Shown one piece after another: positions 38,362 through 47,102 of a stretch of 64,000 nucleotides of DNA. Position numbers and translations under genes: made by a program. Position 1 is the stretch's first letter. Each line of letters opens with the position of its first letter. Origin of the DNA: Pirellulales bacterium (GTDB taxonomy: Bacteria > Planctomycetota > Planctomycetia > Pirellulales > PALSA-1355); assembly GCA_022844125.1 (NCBI GenBank), contig JALHMI010000022.1, positions 1-64,000 of the forward strand, in the 5' to 3' direction. The notes below the pieces were generated by a model. It had not been told where the DNA came from. It made no database searches and worked only from the letters and a program-made list of their open reading frames with translations.

Positions 38362-38568
38362 TTACTTGGCCCTGTTAAACTTCCACCAGCACGCCTTATT
38401 GCAACTCCGAATCGGCGGGAACGTTTCATCCCTTTCGAGTGGAATTTGGCGTTCGTTCGCGGTCGGCGCCGGACTGGTGCTGCCGTCAACGTAGCCGTCG
38501 AAGTCGTAGTAACCTGACCGGACGCACGTTTCGCCGGTCTTGAAGCGGGATCGAACTGCAGTGCTCAT
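38362..38568 (-). CDS. YjzC-like small protein, 68 aa
   Basis: The sequence SRFKTGETCVRSGYYDFDG with a later ETFPPIRSCNKACWWKFNR follows the F-K-x-G-E..SG...FPP pattern of YjzC-like proteins. CAGGAG precedes ATG 38568. The function of the family is unknown. Confidence 0.5.
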   Translation of the reverse strand: MSTAVRSRFKTGETCVRSGYYDFDGYVDGSTSPAPTANERQIPLERDETFPPIRSCNKACWWKFNRAK

Positions 38569-38673
38569 AACAACAAACTCCTGGGTCAACTTCGTGGGCT
38601 GGCGACGTGCCATCCCTACAGAAATTCCTCGCACGAAGTCGGAGTCTGTTACGTCAGCCTGCAGAAATTATTT

Positions 38674-39474
38674 TCAGGCTTCGGTCGCGGCAAGATAGGT
38701 AAGCACGCGACTCCCGAGAAACTTAGCTTCCTCCCAGACCTCGTTGCGACGGGGCCGATCGAACCAAGTCGACGCGCTTACTCGGCCTTCGACGAACTCG
38801 TCGTCTCTGCCGTGGTCGCGCTTCGCATAGAGCTCCGCGGTCTTGCTACCGCGGGGAATCGAGCTGCCGGACTGCACGAACGACATGTTGAGCAGTCGCA
38901 TGTCGGTCGACGCCCACGACCAGAGCACCGTGCCTTCACGAGAAACGACGATGGTGGTTGGCTCAAGTTCACAATCACAGTACCGAATGGCAGTGCTGGT
39001 TACGGAAGTGCCTAGCCGATCTGCCAGCGTGCAAAGGTCCGCTAATGTGCAGAATCCACCCCGGAAATTGCGCACGCCTTTGATGAATAGCGTCCTCGGC
39101 ATGAGCAGTGAGGCAGCGAATCGATCTGCCTCGGTTTCAACCGGGTCTTTCGATCCGTAGTCCGTTACGGAATTGTGGATATCTCCTGACTTAATGCGTT
39201 TTCGGTGTTCCGGCAGATAAAAGTGGCCCAGTTCGTGTGCGATGGAAAATCGCACTCGACCGTCAGGGCGGTACGGTCCGGCTTCCTTGTAGTAAATCGC
39301 GAAGCTGTCGAAGGGAGGATAATACTCGATGCGGGCGTCAAATCCTTTTCCGTACGTCCCGGACGCCAAGTGAATTCCCTCTTCGCGCACTATTCGGAAC
39401 GGGTCGACCGGCAGTCGCCAGAGATTCAAATCGCGAAGTATTTCTTCAGCGGCTTTTTCAACGGGATCAGCCAT
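38674..39474 (-). CDS. ImmA/IrrE family metallo-endopeptidase
   Basis: The 266-aa protein has the zinc motif SIAHELGHFYLPEH (His residues 80 and 84) and the third ligand region VETEADRFAASLLMP. Family members cleave regulators, as ImmA does with ImmR and IrrE with DdrO. The C-terminal part could sense a signal. It overlaps by 8 bp with a 116-aa gene that follows a sigma-factor gene, suggesting a three-gene control unit. Confidence 0.88.
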   Translation of the reverse strand: MADPVEKAAEEILRDLNLWRLPVDPFRIVREEGIHLASGTYGKGFDARIEYYPPFDSFAIYYKEAGPYRPDGRVRFSIAHELGHFYLPEHRKRIKSGDIHNSVTDYGSKDPVETEADRFAASLLMPRTLFIKGVRNFRGGFCTLADLCTLADRLGTSVTSTAIRYCDCELEPTTIVVSREGTVLWSWASTDMRLLNMSFVQSGSSIPRGSKTAELYAKRDHGRDDEFVEGRVSASTWFDRPRRNEVWEEAKFLGSRVLTYLAATEA

Positions 39475-39817
39475 CTTTCATCGCTTCGCGTTTTTTGCGA
39501 ATACGTTCTAAAATCTCCTCTCGCTTTTGCCTAAGCTCTTCAGATGTCTCAGCATCAATTTGCTCGGCACGATTCATTGCGAACTCGATGTCAGCTTTCG
39601 AATACTCGGACAGCGATTGATGAGAAGAATTCTTTTTTTCAGAATTCCATAACTTCTCGATCAAGTCGGGACCAAGAGCATCAATCGCTGCTTTCTCTTT
39701 TGATGTGAGTCGGGGCAGGCTCTCCGGCTTTACGCTGTCCGGATCACAGTCCCTGCGGAGCAACGAGACGATGAGAGCCTCGAAAGCCCGCGCTTCGCGT
39801 TCTAATTCGCTGCTCAT
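39467..39817 (-). CDS. Hypothetical helical protein between sigma factor and peptidase
   Basis: The 116-aa charged protein begins MSSELEREARAFEALIVSLL and ends with a long helix EELRQKREEILERIRKKREA that may form a coiled coil. CCGGAG precedes ATG 39817. Its place suggests it may be an anti-sigma factor or the peptidase substrate. That is inference. Confidence 0.6.
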   Translation of the reverse strand: MSSELEREARAFEALIVSLLRRDCDPDSVKPESLPRLTSKEKAAIDALGPDLIEKLWNSEKKNSSHQSLSEYSKADIEFAMNRAEQIDAETSEELRQKREEILERIRKKREAMKDG

Positions 39818-39821
39818 GGGT

Positions 39822-40463
39822 TCACTCCGGCGTGTAAAGGTCAAAACCGAGATCGATCAACTTCGCCGCAATTGTTGGCCGCGCTCGGTACCAGTTCCCC
39901 TTCGCCGCAGCAGCAGTCATGTCGTGCCCTGTAGACTCGCGAATCCCATTCGCGATCTCAGTGAACAAATCAGTGTCTCGTGTTTCCTTGTATCGCGTGA
40001 TGAAAGCGAGGGCTGTAATCTTCTGCTTTTCGGGAAGTTGGCAAATGACATCGAAGAGAGCGGAGTTGAAGGCGACTTGCTGGTCAGCCGTCATACACCT
40101 CCATCGTAATTCTACGGTCGTGCCTTTCAAATCTTTAGCCAAGTGCTCAAGGCAATCGTCAAGGTTTGCCGCAGATCGAATGCCTCGTTTCCTGAGGAAG
40201 TCTTTGGTATTCGTGTACGCTACGCGATAGACGAGTCGCATGGGCTCTGTGGGGTCAAAATCTAGCTTTCGAGTGGCATTGATCAGGTCGACCATCACGT
40301 CCTGATAAATGTCTGATATGTCGTTTGAGTCCAAAGCCCCTAATCCGGCACATTTTATGTAGCCGGCAATCTCATCACGAAAGAAGACGTGAAGAGCCTC
40401 CATACCCTCTTTAGGACTGCTTCGGAATTCGCCTTCTAGTTCATCCCTCGATATTCCGCCCAT
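39822..40463 (-). CDS. Sigma-70 family (ECF-like) RNA polymerase sigma factor
   Basis: The 213-aa protein has a region-2-like segment, ISDIYQDVMVDLINATRKLD, then LVYRVAYTNTKDFLRKRG, as in ECF sigma factors. The C-terminal region, expected to hold a region-4 helix-turn-helix, is less conserved (TEIANGIRESTGHDMTAAAA). It is followed by a helical gene and an ImmA/IrrE peptidase, a unit that could control island genes after proteolysis. Confidence 0.7.
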   Translation of the reverse strand: MGGISRDELEGEFRSSPKEGMEALHVFFRDEIAGYIKCAGLGALDSNDISDIYQDVMVDLINATRKLDFDPTEPMRLVYRVAYTNTKDFLRKRGIRSAANLDDCLEHLAKDLKGTTVELRWRCMTADQQVAFNSALFDVICQLPEKQKITALAFITRYKETRDTDLFTEIANGIRESTGHDMTAAAAKGNWYRARPTIAAKLIDLGFDLYTPE

Positions 40464-40915
40464 TTCGTCCTCGCATAGGGCGTACTTCTACCTATTCCTC
40501 GCACATGTAGGCAGAAAGTTACGTACTTGAACTCAGAATTCGGGTAAAGGCCCCCACATTATGGGGCGTCCCATTGGGGATTGCTAGCTCTTTGGTTCAT
40601 TTTCCGAGCTCGGTTGAATCGAAACTCCCGCCCCGGAATTGTGCGTCAACCCGAGGGCGGGCCTGTTAGTTCAACAACGTTCTTCCATATGACGGGACCC
40701 AATCCGGTAGGCAAGATCGCAAAGGATCAGAACCCCGAGTGCCCACGACGGAGTCATCGGAAACCCGCCGCGACAGATCGGGTGCCTCCGACGTCGGAGA
40801 AGGGAGCCTGCACGATCGCAGAACTCAAGCCAGGAATCCGAACGGAGAACCGACAGGGGCCGAGGGTAGAGGAATAGCTCGGCGCTGGTCAAGCTGCGCT
40901 CAGGAACGTAACGCA
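40464..40915. other. Gap with possible small minus-strand gene
   Basis: A GTG frame at 40916-40671 (minus) overlaps the stop of the next upstream gene by one base but has no family features (MRYVPERSLTSAELFLYPRP). A GGCCCCCA/TGGGGC-like hairpin near 40550 could terminate minus-strand transcription. I support no gene here. Confidence 0.3.
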
Positions 40916-41212
40916 CTATGATGCTCGAAATGCTGGCTTGAACGCATCAAGTTCTATGTGGCCGAGTGACTCTTGCTCGACGAACTGGTTCAGGCGCAGA
41001 ATCACGTCAGGAGCACCCGTCACGGAGGCCGTGGAAGACAATTTGTTTGCGGTCACGAGCGATATTCCTTCGATATTCGAGAGAATTGCCTCCAATCCAC
41101 GATCCACGATCTCTTGGCGATGACCGAGATCCAGCGACTGCTCGTCTGAGGGGCCTGTTGAAAAGAATACGATTGCTGATCGGCCGCTATTCATTACGGC
41201 AGAGATTAGCAC
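40916..41212 (-). CDS. Hypothetical protein, 98 aa
   Basis: The protein begins MLISAVMNSGRSAIVFFSTG, with a later VDRGLEAILSNIEGISLVTA. GTG 41212 overlaps the 3' end of the replication-relaxation gene; ATG 41194 is an alternative. It is likely the second gene of that operon. No family was recognised. Confidence 0.5.
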   Translation of the reverse strand: MLISAVMNSGRSAIVFFSTGPSDEQSLDLGHRQEIVDRGLEAILSNIEGISLVTANKLSSTASVTGAPDVILRLNQFVEQESLGHIELDAFKPAFRAS

Positions 41213-42087
41213 GGTACTGTGGCCGGCTGCAATGTGCGTGGCGCAAGCAAGGCCTCGACACCGATGTCAGGGACGAGCGACTGCCGGCCGCCCCTGTGAT
41301 CTGTGAAAACGGGAGACGTAACAGAGAATGTTGTCGTCAAGTATTCCATGAGCGTGATTCCGTAGAACAAGGTCCGGCTGGGATTCCGGGCAACGGACAT
41401 CGCGGTCTTGAGGATATGGTCCAGCCGCCCACGAGAATTTTGGCCGGAAATGAAGAGGACCCGAAACCGATCGCGTGGGTCCTGGTCCTGCACGGCGTCA
41501 TAGATGCGAATCTTCCGCTCGATGCTGTCTGCATCCTTCTGTGAACGGATGCGCTCCGTGCCGTTATCGATTTCGGCGAAGAAGCGCAGACTCTTGCCGT
41601 CACGTGTGACGAGTGTGAAGGAGGCATCGGGAAAAAGTGTCAGTCCGTCAGCGGTCAGTCGGATCGTATTCTCGCGGTAGAAGTCGGTGAAGTGGGCGCC
41701 GGATCGAAAAGCTCCGCAAGCCGTATGCACGACGAAGTCACTGACCGCGCGTTGATGCGGCTGTCGGCCGAGTCCGGCCGGCGAGAAATAGCCTTTGGTT
41801 GGCGGCTGGCTGTCTGGTCCGTGCAGGAGCTGATAACCGCGACGGGACAGGACGTAGTAGTTCTCTGGTTGCCCGCGATCCAGAATCGCGTAGCGATGCG
41901 TCGTCAAGAGTTTCGCCTCGCTGAGTCGCTGAAGTCGCTCACGCACGAGTCGGGTCGCGTTGAAGGGCGTCGCCCAGGTCATGCTGAGTTTCTCGATTTG
42001 TCGCGCCGTGAGGGGCGCGTAGTCGAGTGCTCGAAGCATTTCGATATCGCGCGGAGTGACTAGCCAGCCTGTGGAAGTACTTGTCAT
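41206..42087 (-). CDS. Replication-relaxation family protein
   Basis: The 293-aa protein has an N-terminal winged-helix region (RDIEMLRALDYAPLTARQIE, ..RLVRERLQRLSEAKLL) and a core with FPDASFTLVTRDGKSLRFF, AEIDNGTERIRSQ and RFRVLFISGQ. This matches the PF13814 family found on plasmids of actinobacteria and others. Members are proposed to aid nicking or relaxation, but biochemical data are sparse. It is divergent from the CHC2/Toprim primase gene. Confidence 0.8.
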   Translation of the reverse strand: MTSTSTGWLVTPRDIEMLRALDYAPLTARQIEKLSMTWATPFNATRLVRERLQRLSEAKLLTTHRYAILDRGQPENYYVLSRRGYQLLHGPDSQPPTKGYFSPAGLGRQPHQRAVSDFVVHTACGAFRSGAHFTDFYRENTIRLTADGLTLFPDASFTLVTRDGKSLRFFAEIDNGTERIRSQKDADSIERKIRIYDAVQDQDPRDRFRVLFISGQNSRGRLDHILKTAMSVARNPSRTLFYGITLMEYLTTTFSVTSPVFTDHRGGRQSLVPDIGVEALLAPRTLQPATVPC

Positions 42088-42142
42088 AGGCTGCGCCGGA
42101 GCCTATCATCGCCGACCGTACTTTTCTCCCAATCTCACTTGC

Positions 42143-43318
42143 ATGTCCGAACGAAAGTCATCCTTCATCAACGTCGATGAGCTGATGCCGCACATCTCGA
42201 TCGAGCAAGCGGCTGAATACTACGGCATTTCCTTGCCACAGATCCGCCATGTCGGCGATGAAATCCGGATGAAGTGCTTCCTCGCCTGCGGCCGGGCGGA
42301 GGAAACCGGCGACCGAGCAATCGCCGTGCAGGTGGACAACCCGGTGAAGCCCTGGAAGTGCCACGCCTACGAGTGCCAGAAAGGCGGTAATCTCGTCGGT
42401 CTCTGCGACTTGATGAAGCCCGGTGAGAACGCGGGCGGACGCCCACGGGGGGGGCGGTTCAAAGCAATCGCCGCAGACCTCGTTTCGATGGCAAGCGGTG
42501 CAGAACCTCCCTCGCGCACTGCCGAGGCTGTCATCGTCAAGTCTCCGAAAGCACCACAGAAGCCGGAAGTAAATGTACCGCTTTCGCAATCCGAGAATGA
42601 GCGTGCACGGGAGCTCGTGACTCTCGACGAACAATTTGTCACGGATGTCGCGGCCATGCCGCCCGAGGCGTCGGCCTACTTTCGCCGTCGCACCTTCCTC
42701 ACTCCCGAGGTGTGCCAGAAGTTCTCGATGGGATATCTCCCGCAAAGTTCTAAGTCCCTGCTCCGCGGGCATGTCGTCTACGGGTATCGGTCACCGACCG
42801 GTGAGATGCTGACCTGGTTCGGACGGAACGTCCGCTATGAGGAGCAACTCGCAAAATGGAAAGCGTCGGATCGCTCCGAACCGGAGCCGATCAAAACGCG
42901 GTTCGTGAAGGGATTCCATCGCGGTCTTGAGCTGTATGGAGAAGACATCGTGCGAGGGGAAGACGTCGATACGTTCAAGTTTACGGGCCTGTTTGTCACG
43001 GAAGGTCCGAATGATGCGATTCGATTGAATACGCTTGGTGTTCCCGCGATCGCCTTGTGCTCGAACTCGATCACGCAAGAACAGGTCGAGCGTGCCGTCA
43101 CTCTCGCGAATGCTCTCGGATTCGAGTGGATCACACTCATGCTCGACTGCGATGAAGAAGGTATTAATGGTGTGCAACAAGTGTTGCCGATGCTCGCCGA
43201 GAAGATACCGGTGCGGCTCGCTTGGTCAGCCGCGACTGCTGGCGGGAAATTCAGGGGTCGTCAGCCGGAGAATCTGACGGCGGAGGAGTGGAAGGAACTC
43301 ATGACGGCAACCCAATGA
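42143..43318 (+). CDS. CHC2-type zinc finger / Toprim primase-like protein
   Basis: The 391-aa protein has an N-terminal zinc domain (IRMKCFLACGR...PWKCHAYECQKGGNLVGLC) and a C-terminal Toprim fold with FVTEGPNDAIRL (catalytic Glu, about 288) and LMLDCDEEGINGV (DxDxxG, about 333). This is the layout of mobile-element DnaG-like primases; the central part (HVVYGYRSPTGEMLTWFGRN) is a RNA-polymerase-like domain remnant. It probably primes island replication. ATG 42143 is preferred over 42056, which overlaps the divergent gene. Confidence 0.88.
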   Translation: MSERKSSFINVDELMPHISIEQAAEYYGISLPQIRHVGDEIRMKCFLACGRAEETGDRAIAVQVDNPVKPWKCHAYECQKGGNLVGLCDLMKPGENAGGRPRGGRFKAIAADLVSMASGAEPPSRTAEAVIVKSPKAPQKPEVNVPLSQSENERARELVTLDEQFVTDVAAMPPEASAYFRRRTFLTPEVCQKFSMGYLPQSSKSLLRGHVVYGYRSPTGEMLTWFGRNVRYEEQLAKWKASDRSEPEPIKTRFVKGFHRGLELYGEDIVRGEDVDTFKFTGLFVTEGPNDAIRLNTLGVPAIALCSNSITQEQVERAVTLANALGFEWITLMLDCDEEGINGVQQVLPMLAEKIPVRLAWSAATAGGKFRGRQPENLTAEEWKELMTATQ

Positions 43319-43536
43319 GCGACTACATGCGAATTCTGAGGCCGCAAGTGGAACGTGTGAAGTCGCTCGTCGACAGTCCGGATATGGATGTCGCGGACAA
43401 AGTCTTCATGCGACAATGTGCCGCGGCAAGTATCGAAGCGTCCGAGCGTCGAATGGAGATCACAAGGCAGGAACGCGACGAACTGATGAAGCTGCTCTAT
43501 CCGTTCGACGTAGAGATATTTCCGGAGGAACGCTAG
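43315..43536 (+). CDS. Hypothetical protein, 73 aa
   Basis: The helical protein begins MSDYMRILRPQVERVKSLVD. Its ATG overlaps the primase stop by 4 bp (ATGA), so it is coupled to it and may assist replication. No family was recognised. Confidence 0.55.
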   Translation: MSDYMRILRPQVERVKSLVDSPDMDVADKVFMRQCAAASIEASERRMEITRQERDELMKLLYPFDVEIFPEER

Positions 43537-43650
43537 GCCGCTAGAATCTCTTGCGATACGCTGCACTGCCACCCCGAATCCCTGAGTTGCCTATGGTCAC
43601 CAAATCCGCCTACACCCGAACACTGGACTGCCCGCGGTACGCCTGGCTAT

Positions 43651-43656
43651 ATCAAC
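43651..43656. repeat. Left 6-bp direct repeat flanking the insertion
   Basis: ATCAAC, identical to 45495-45500. Joining at one copy yields CTATATCAACATCGG, encoding LYQHR in frame. Confidence 0.75.
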
Positions 43657-43699
43657 CAGAATTCACCTTGCCCATTGAAAGAAAATTAGTCCTGGTTAG

Positions 43700-43739
43700 A
43701 AAGCACCAAAGCCCCCGGTGGTGCTTTCACCGGGGGCTT
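43700..43739 (-). terminator. Nested hairpins, terminator-like
   Basis: AAGCCCCCGGTG (43709-43720) pairs with CACCGGGGGCTT (43728-43739), while AAAGCACC (43700-43707) can instead pair with GGTGCTTT inside it. The structures are mutually exclusive. It lies 57 bp downstream of the first insertion gene. Confidence 0.6.
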
Positions 43740-43795
43740 CGCACAATTGAACTTACACGCACGACGGAGTCCGGCGACGACAGGCGCAACAGTCT

Positions 43796-44242
43796 TTAAC
43801 AACCAGCCGCCGGATCCGCAGACACGCAGGTGCCACTACTGGTGATTGTACACCGTGACGTGCTGGGGCCAGAAACACAGCTGGTACCCGAACACTTTTC
43901 GCCGCAACCAGCAAGCTTAGTGGTGAGAGCGTCTTTCCCTACAAGGACACTTTCCATCTGGACCCTTTGAATCAACTGGCCATACTTCAACAGAACACGG
44001 AACCGTCGTTGACCGTATACTTGGGAGTTCAGAAGTTCCTCTGGCGACCACTCATGAATTGCGTGAAATGCGTCCCGGGGAACACGATAATAGAAGCCTT
44101 TTGCATCGGGATTCGGATAGATGCGAACAAAGTCTTTGTTCGCATCAGCTTGAATATCGCCATCGATACGGTCATTGAAACCGCCGAGTTCTTCGAGCTT
44201 CATTTCCTGGCTGAGAACTGCTGCAAGGTCGATACTTTTCAC
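43796..44242 (-). CDS. Hypothetical protein with Cys/Ser/Thr-rich C-terminal tail
   Basis: The 148-aa protein begins at GTG 44242 after GGAGGTTCTC. Residues about 1-110 are charged (KSIDLAAVLSQEMKLEELGG, then VPRDAFHAIHEW). The last 38 residues (AGCGEKCSGTSC, SRCTITSSGTC, SADPAAGC) hold six cysteines in a Ser/Thr-rich stretch. This leader-plus-core look recalls RiPP precursors, but no modification enzyme is adjacent. A disulfide-stabilised exported domain is the simpler alternative, except that no signal peptide is present. Confidence 0.55.
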   Translation of the reverse strand: MKSIDLAAVLSQEMKLEELGGFNDRIDGDIQADANKDFVRIYPNPDAKGFYYRVPRDAFHAIHEWSPEELLNSQVYGQRRFRVLLKYGQLIQRVQMESVLVGKDALTTKLAGCGEKCSGTSCVSGPSTSRCTITSSGTCVSADPAAGC

Positions 44243-44465
44243 GAGAACCTCCAAAAAGAAAAGCTTTTGCCTGAAGAAAACACACACCTACAACGTTTGC
44301 ACTCCACTTGGGAGCTTTTTTGAACAGCCACTGATAAACCCCAGATTCCCCAATCGAGTCGGCGCGGCGTCGCCGGGCGAGCGGATCCCTCCAATCGCAC
44401 GCGTGCCAAGAGTAACTGGGCTGCAACCCTAAATGCGGGACCGGGGCGATACTTATCACAATCGG

Positions 44466-45263
44466 TCAGAAGGCTTTCGTATAAGACTCGACCTCCCACT
44501 CCTTGGTATTTCCGTCCACGGACAGAACAATTCGCTCATCGCCGGCATGCTCGACGGCAATAATTGCCACAAGCACTTTGTTGCCCGATGCGTCTGTCAT
44601 TGTCGAGGTGTTGAAGGTCAAAAGCTTCAGGATAGTGCCACGTAGCCGCAGCTTGACTGCCGTAGGCGGCGACGCAGGTGGAAACGCGTATTTGATCTCG
44701 ACCGTATCGCCAACATCGACGGTAAACTTTCGAGCCTCTGTAACCAATCCAAGTGCTGGGTTGGAGAGGTCGAAAGCCACTGTATTGCGCTGGTGGATCA
44801 TTCCGGAGGGAGTACTAGAACCGCCGGAAGGTCCCGACGAGGTCAGCTCAATTGGAGGATGGTTGGAAGTTGCCGTGAACGCTTCAGAGGTAGTGACGAG
44901 CTTGGTAGGATCATCTGCACATCGCCCACTAACGCGAACCCGATACTTGTTCCCCACGAAGAGCTGAAACACGCCAGCTGAGGAATAGGTGTCACCCTTT
45001 GACAGCTGGTATCCGATCTCGTTTACATACGGCCCCCCTCCAACCGTTTCATTGAACACTTCAATCTCCCAACGACTGCCAATATCGCAGCTTGAAAGAT
45101 TCCGCACTCTTATGGGGGTGGTTGGGCCGGCCGTGGCGCGCGGTGCTCTGCCAGCCGAAACTGCACCCTCTTGCTTCACGTCAGGCGACTCGGCTGCTTG
45201 GCACGTGAGACCGGCTCCAGCCACCAAAGCCGCAAAAACTAAGCACTGCTTGGCTACTCGCAT
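44466..45263 (-). CDS. Secreted protein, 265 aa
   Basis: A clear signal peptide begins MRVAKQCLVFAALVAGAGLT and is followed by CQAAESPDVK, perhaps a lipobox-like Cys. The mature part is rich in beta-strand (TTPIRVRNLSSCDIGSRWEI, KYRVRVSGRCADDP) with four further cysteines, and a Gly/Ser linker near the middle (SSGPSGGSSTPSG). GGAGAAC precedes ATG 45263. It is the second gene of the insertion. No family was recognised. Confidence 0.6.
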   Translation of the reverse strand: MRVAKQCLVFAALVAGAGLTCQAAESPDVKQEGAVSAGRAPRATAGPTTPIRVRNLSSCDIGSRWEIEVFNETVGGGPYVNEIGYQLSKGDTYSSAGVFQLFVGNKYRVRVSGRCADDPTKLVTTSEAFTATSNHPPIELTSSGPSGGSSTPSGMIHQRNTVAFDLSNPALGLVTEARKFTVDVGDTVEIKYAFPPASPPTAVKLRLRGTILKLLTFNTSTMTDASGNKVLVAIIAVEHAGDERIVLSVDGNTKEWEVESYTKAF

Positions 45264-45494
45264 TCTGAAGTTCTCCAAAACCGGAATGGATCTGCCATCA
45301 TGCCTGCCATTAGAGGGAGAGCGGTCCTGTTGTCAAGCGATTGGTCTCACGCCCTTTCCGTAACCAATGTATTGACATTGGCTTCCGCCTCAACACTCCT
45401 GCTTATGACGATAAAATTGCTTTCTGAAAGCGAGGGCCAGGTAGCAGAGGTTGCGTAAAGAATCCGCTTGACAACCTGAAAGGTCGACTTTTAA

Positions 45495-45500
45495 ATCAAC
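45495..45500. repeat. Right 6-bp direct repeat flanking the insertion
   Basis: ATCAAC, the second copy of the target duplication; the DUF2779 frame resumes at 45501. A TTGACA hexamer sits at 45464-45475 near this end and may provide a promoter into the host gene. Confidence 0.7.
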
Positions 45501-47102
45501 ATCGGCGCGACGAAGTCGCAAAGGTGGATCTACAGCGACAGTGGATCCTAGAACAAGGTGACGTGGTCGAACGCCACGCTCGCACGTTGTTCGAGAGCGC
45601 GACGCCGGTGCAAGGTTTTCGATTTCGCGCGGTTCGAGAGACGGAACGACATATCGCGCGTGGTGCCACCTGCCTGTTCCAAGCGTCGGCGATCGCAGAC
45701 GACCTGCACGCGATGGCTGACGTCCTCAAGAAAAGTCCGCACAACGGAAGCTGGGACATCTATGAAGTGAAGGCTGCGGGTGAGGTGAAGGAGCGACATC
45801 TGCATGACGTCTGCTTTCAGAAGATCGCATTCGAGGGAGCGGGGTACGTGATCGACCGTGTGTTCATCGTGAACATCAATCGGGAATATGCCCGAAACGG
45901 TGAGATTGATCCGTCCGGCCTGCTCGTCACGAACGATGCCACGGGCGCTGGACTGGATCTCGTGACGGACGTTGAAGCCCGTATCGAGAAGGCACGGCGG
46001 CTTTTCGAACTTCCTGACGTTCCATCGATCGACGAGTTTCCGTGTGAGTGCAAGACGAAGGAGTGCCTCACGCTCGATCACTACTCTCCCGACCTGCCGT
46101 CGAACTCGGTGTATTACGTAAGCAGGCTCCAGCTCGCGAAAGCTCGTGCGCTCTACGCGGCCGGACACCGGACGATGCGCGACATTCCGGACACTGCAAA
46201 CCTTTCGGCACGGCAGCGATTGCAGGTGACGGCTGCGAAGTAAAATGTACCCTTCATCGATCGCCCGGCGATCCGGGCGATGCTCGGCGCGCTGAGGTAT
46301 CCCCTGTACTTCCTCGACTACGAAACGTTCGCAACCATTGTTCCTCAGTTCGCCGGCTACTTCCCGAACGAAGCGATGCCGTTCCAGCATTCGCTGCATG
46401 TGCTGCGGTCACCGACGTCAGAGCCGGAGCACTACGAGTATCTGGCGCCCGCATATTGCGATACGACGCCAGACGTCGTTGCGTCACTCCGCGCGATATC
46501 GCGGACGGTGGGACGGTCATCACGTGGAACAAGTCATTCGAGATGGGTTGTCATAGCCGCATGGCTAGGCTCCATCCGACGGCCGAACCATTCCTCGCGG
46601 CACTTAATGCGCGAGTGTTCGACCTCAAGGATGTCTTCAGCAAGCAACTCTACGTGGATGGTCGCTTCAACGGCAGCTGCTCGACCAAGGACGTGCTTCC
46701 GGCTCTCGTCCCGCATCTGTCGTACAAGAATCTCGCAATCCAAGAAGGCAACAGTGCGTCGCTCGGCTGGTATCGCATGTTCGACCCACAGTTGACGAGC
46801 GAAGAGCGGGCGACAACGGAAACGAATCTGCGGGCATACTGCAAGCTCGATACGCTGGCGATGGTCGAAATCTTCCGATACTTGCTGGCGCTGTAGGAGA
46901 TTCAGGCATTCGTCAAAAATGGAGCACGGTGCTGCGCACGTGGTCTTTCGTCTTCCGCTGCGTCTAGCAGCGGCCGCGTCCTGCTCCAGCTGGTGTTCCC
47001 GCTGTAAGGCGGGAAGCGTGCGGGACAAGCGAGCGCCGGTCGGATAAACCCACACCCACTGGTCACCCGCTCGGGCGATGATTCCTCGCGCATCTCCGAA
47101 GG

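Larger units (their letters stand above)
43657..45500. mobile_element. 1,844-bp insertion in the DUF2779 gene without a transposase
   Basis: The interval includes the right ATCAAC copy (45495-45500). Its excision restores the host reading frame exactly, so the borders are well supported. It carries two minus-strand genes (43796-44242, 44466-45263) and terminator-like hairpins, but no transposase, integrase or obvious inverted ends. It may be a non-autonomous cassette moved by an enzyme elsewhere. Confidence 0.75.
43593..46896 (+). pseudogene. DUF2779 (PD-(D/E)XK-associated) gene, interrupted and frameshifted
   Basis: The N terminus MVTKSAYTRTLDCPRYAWLY (43593 on) and the rest (HRRDEVAKVDLQRQWI from 45501) are typical of DUF2779 proteins, whose N terminus resembles Cas4-type nuclease starts. 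They are split by a 1,844-bp insertion. Further damage: an in-frame TAA at 46241-46243 between LQVTAAK and NVPFIDRPAIRAML, and a one-base frameshift near 46490-46497 before DIADGGTVITWNKSFEMG. The C-terminal part ends at 46896 with KNLAIQEGNSASLGWYRMF and a final helix. Function of intact homologues is thought to be nuclease-like. This copy is inactive. Confidence 0.85.
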
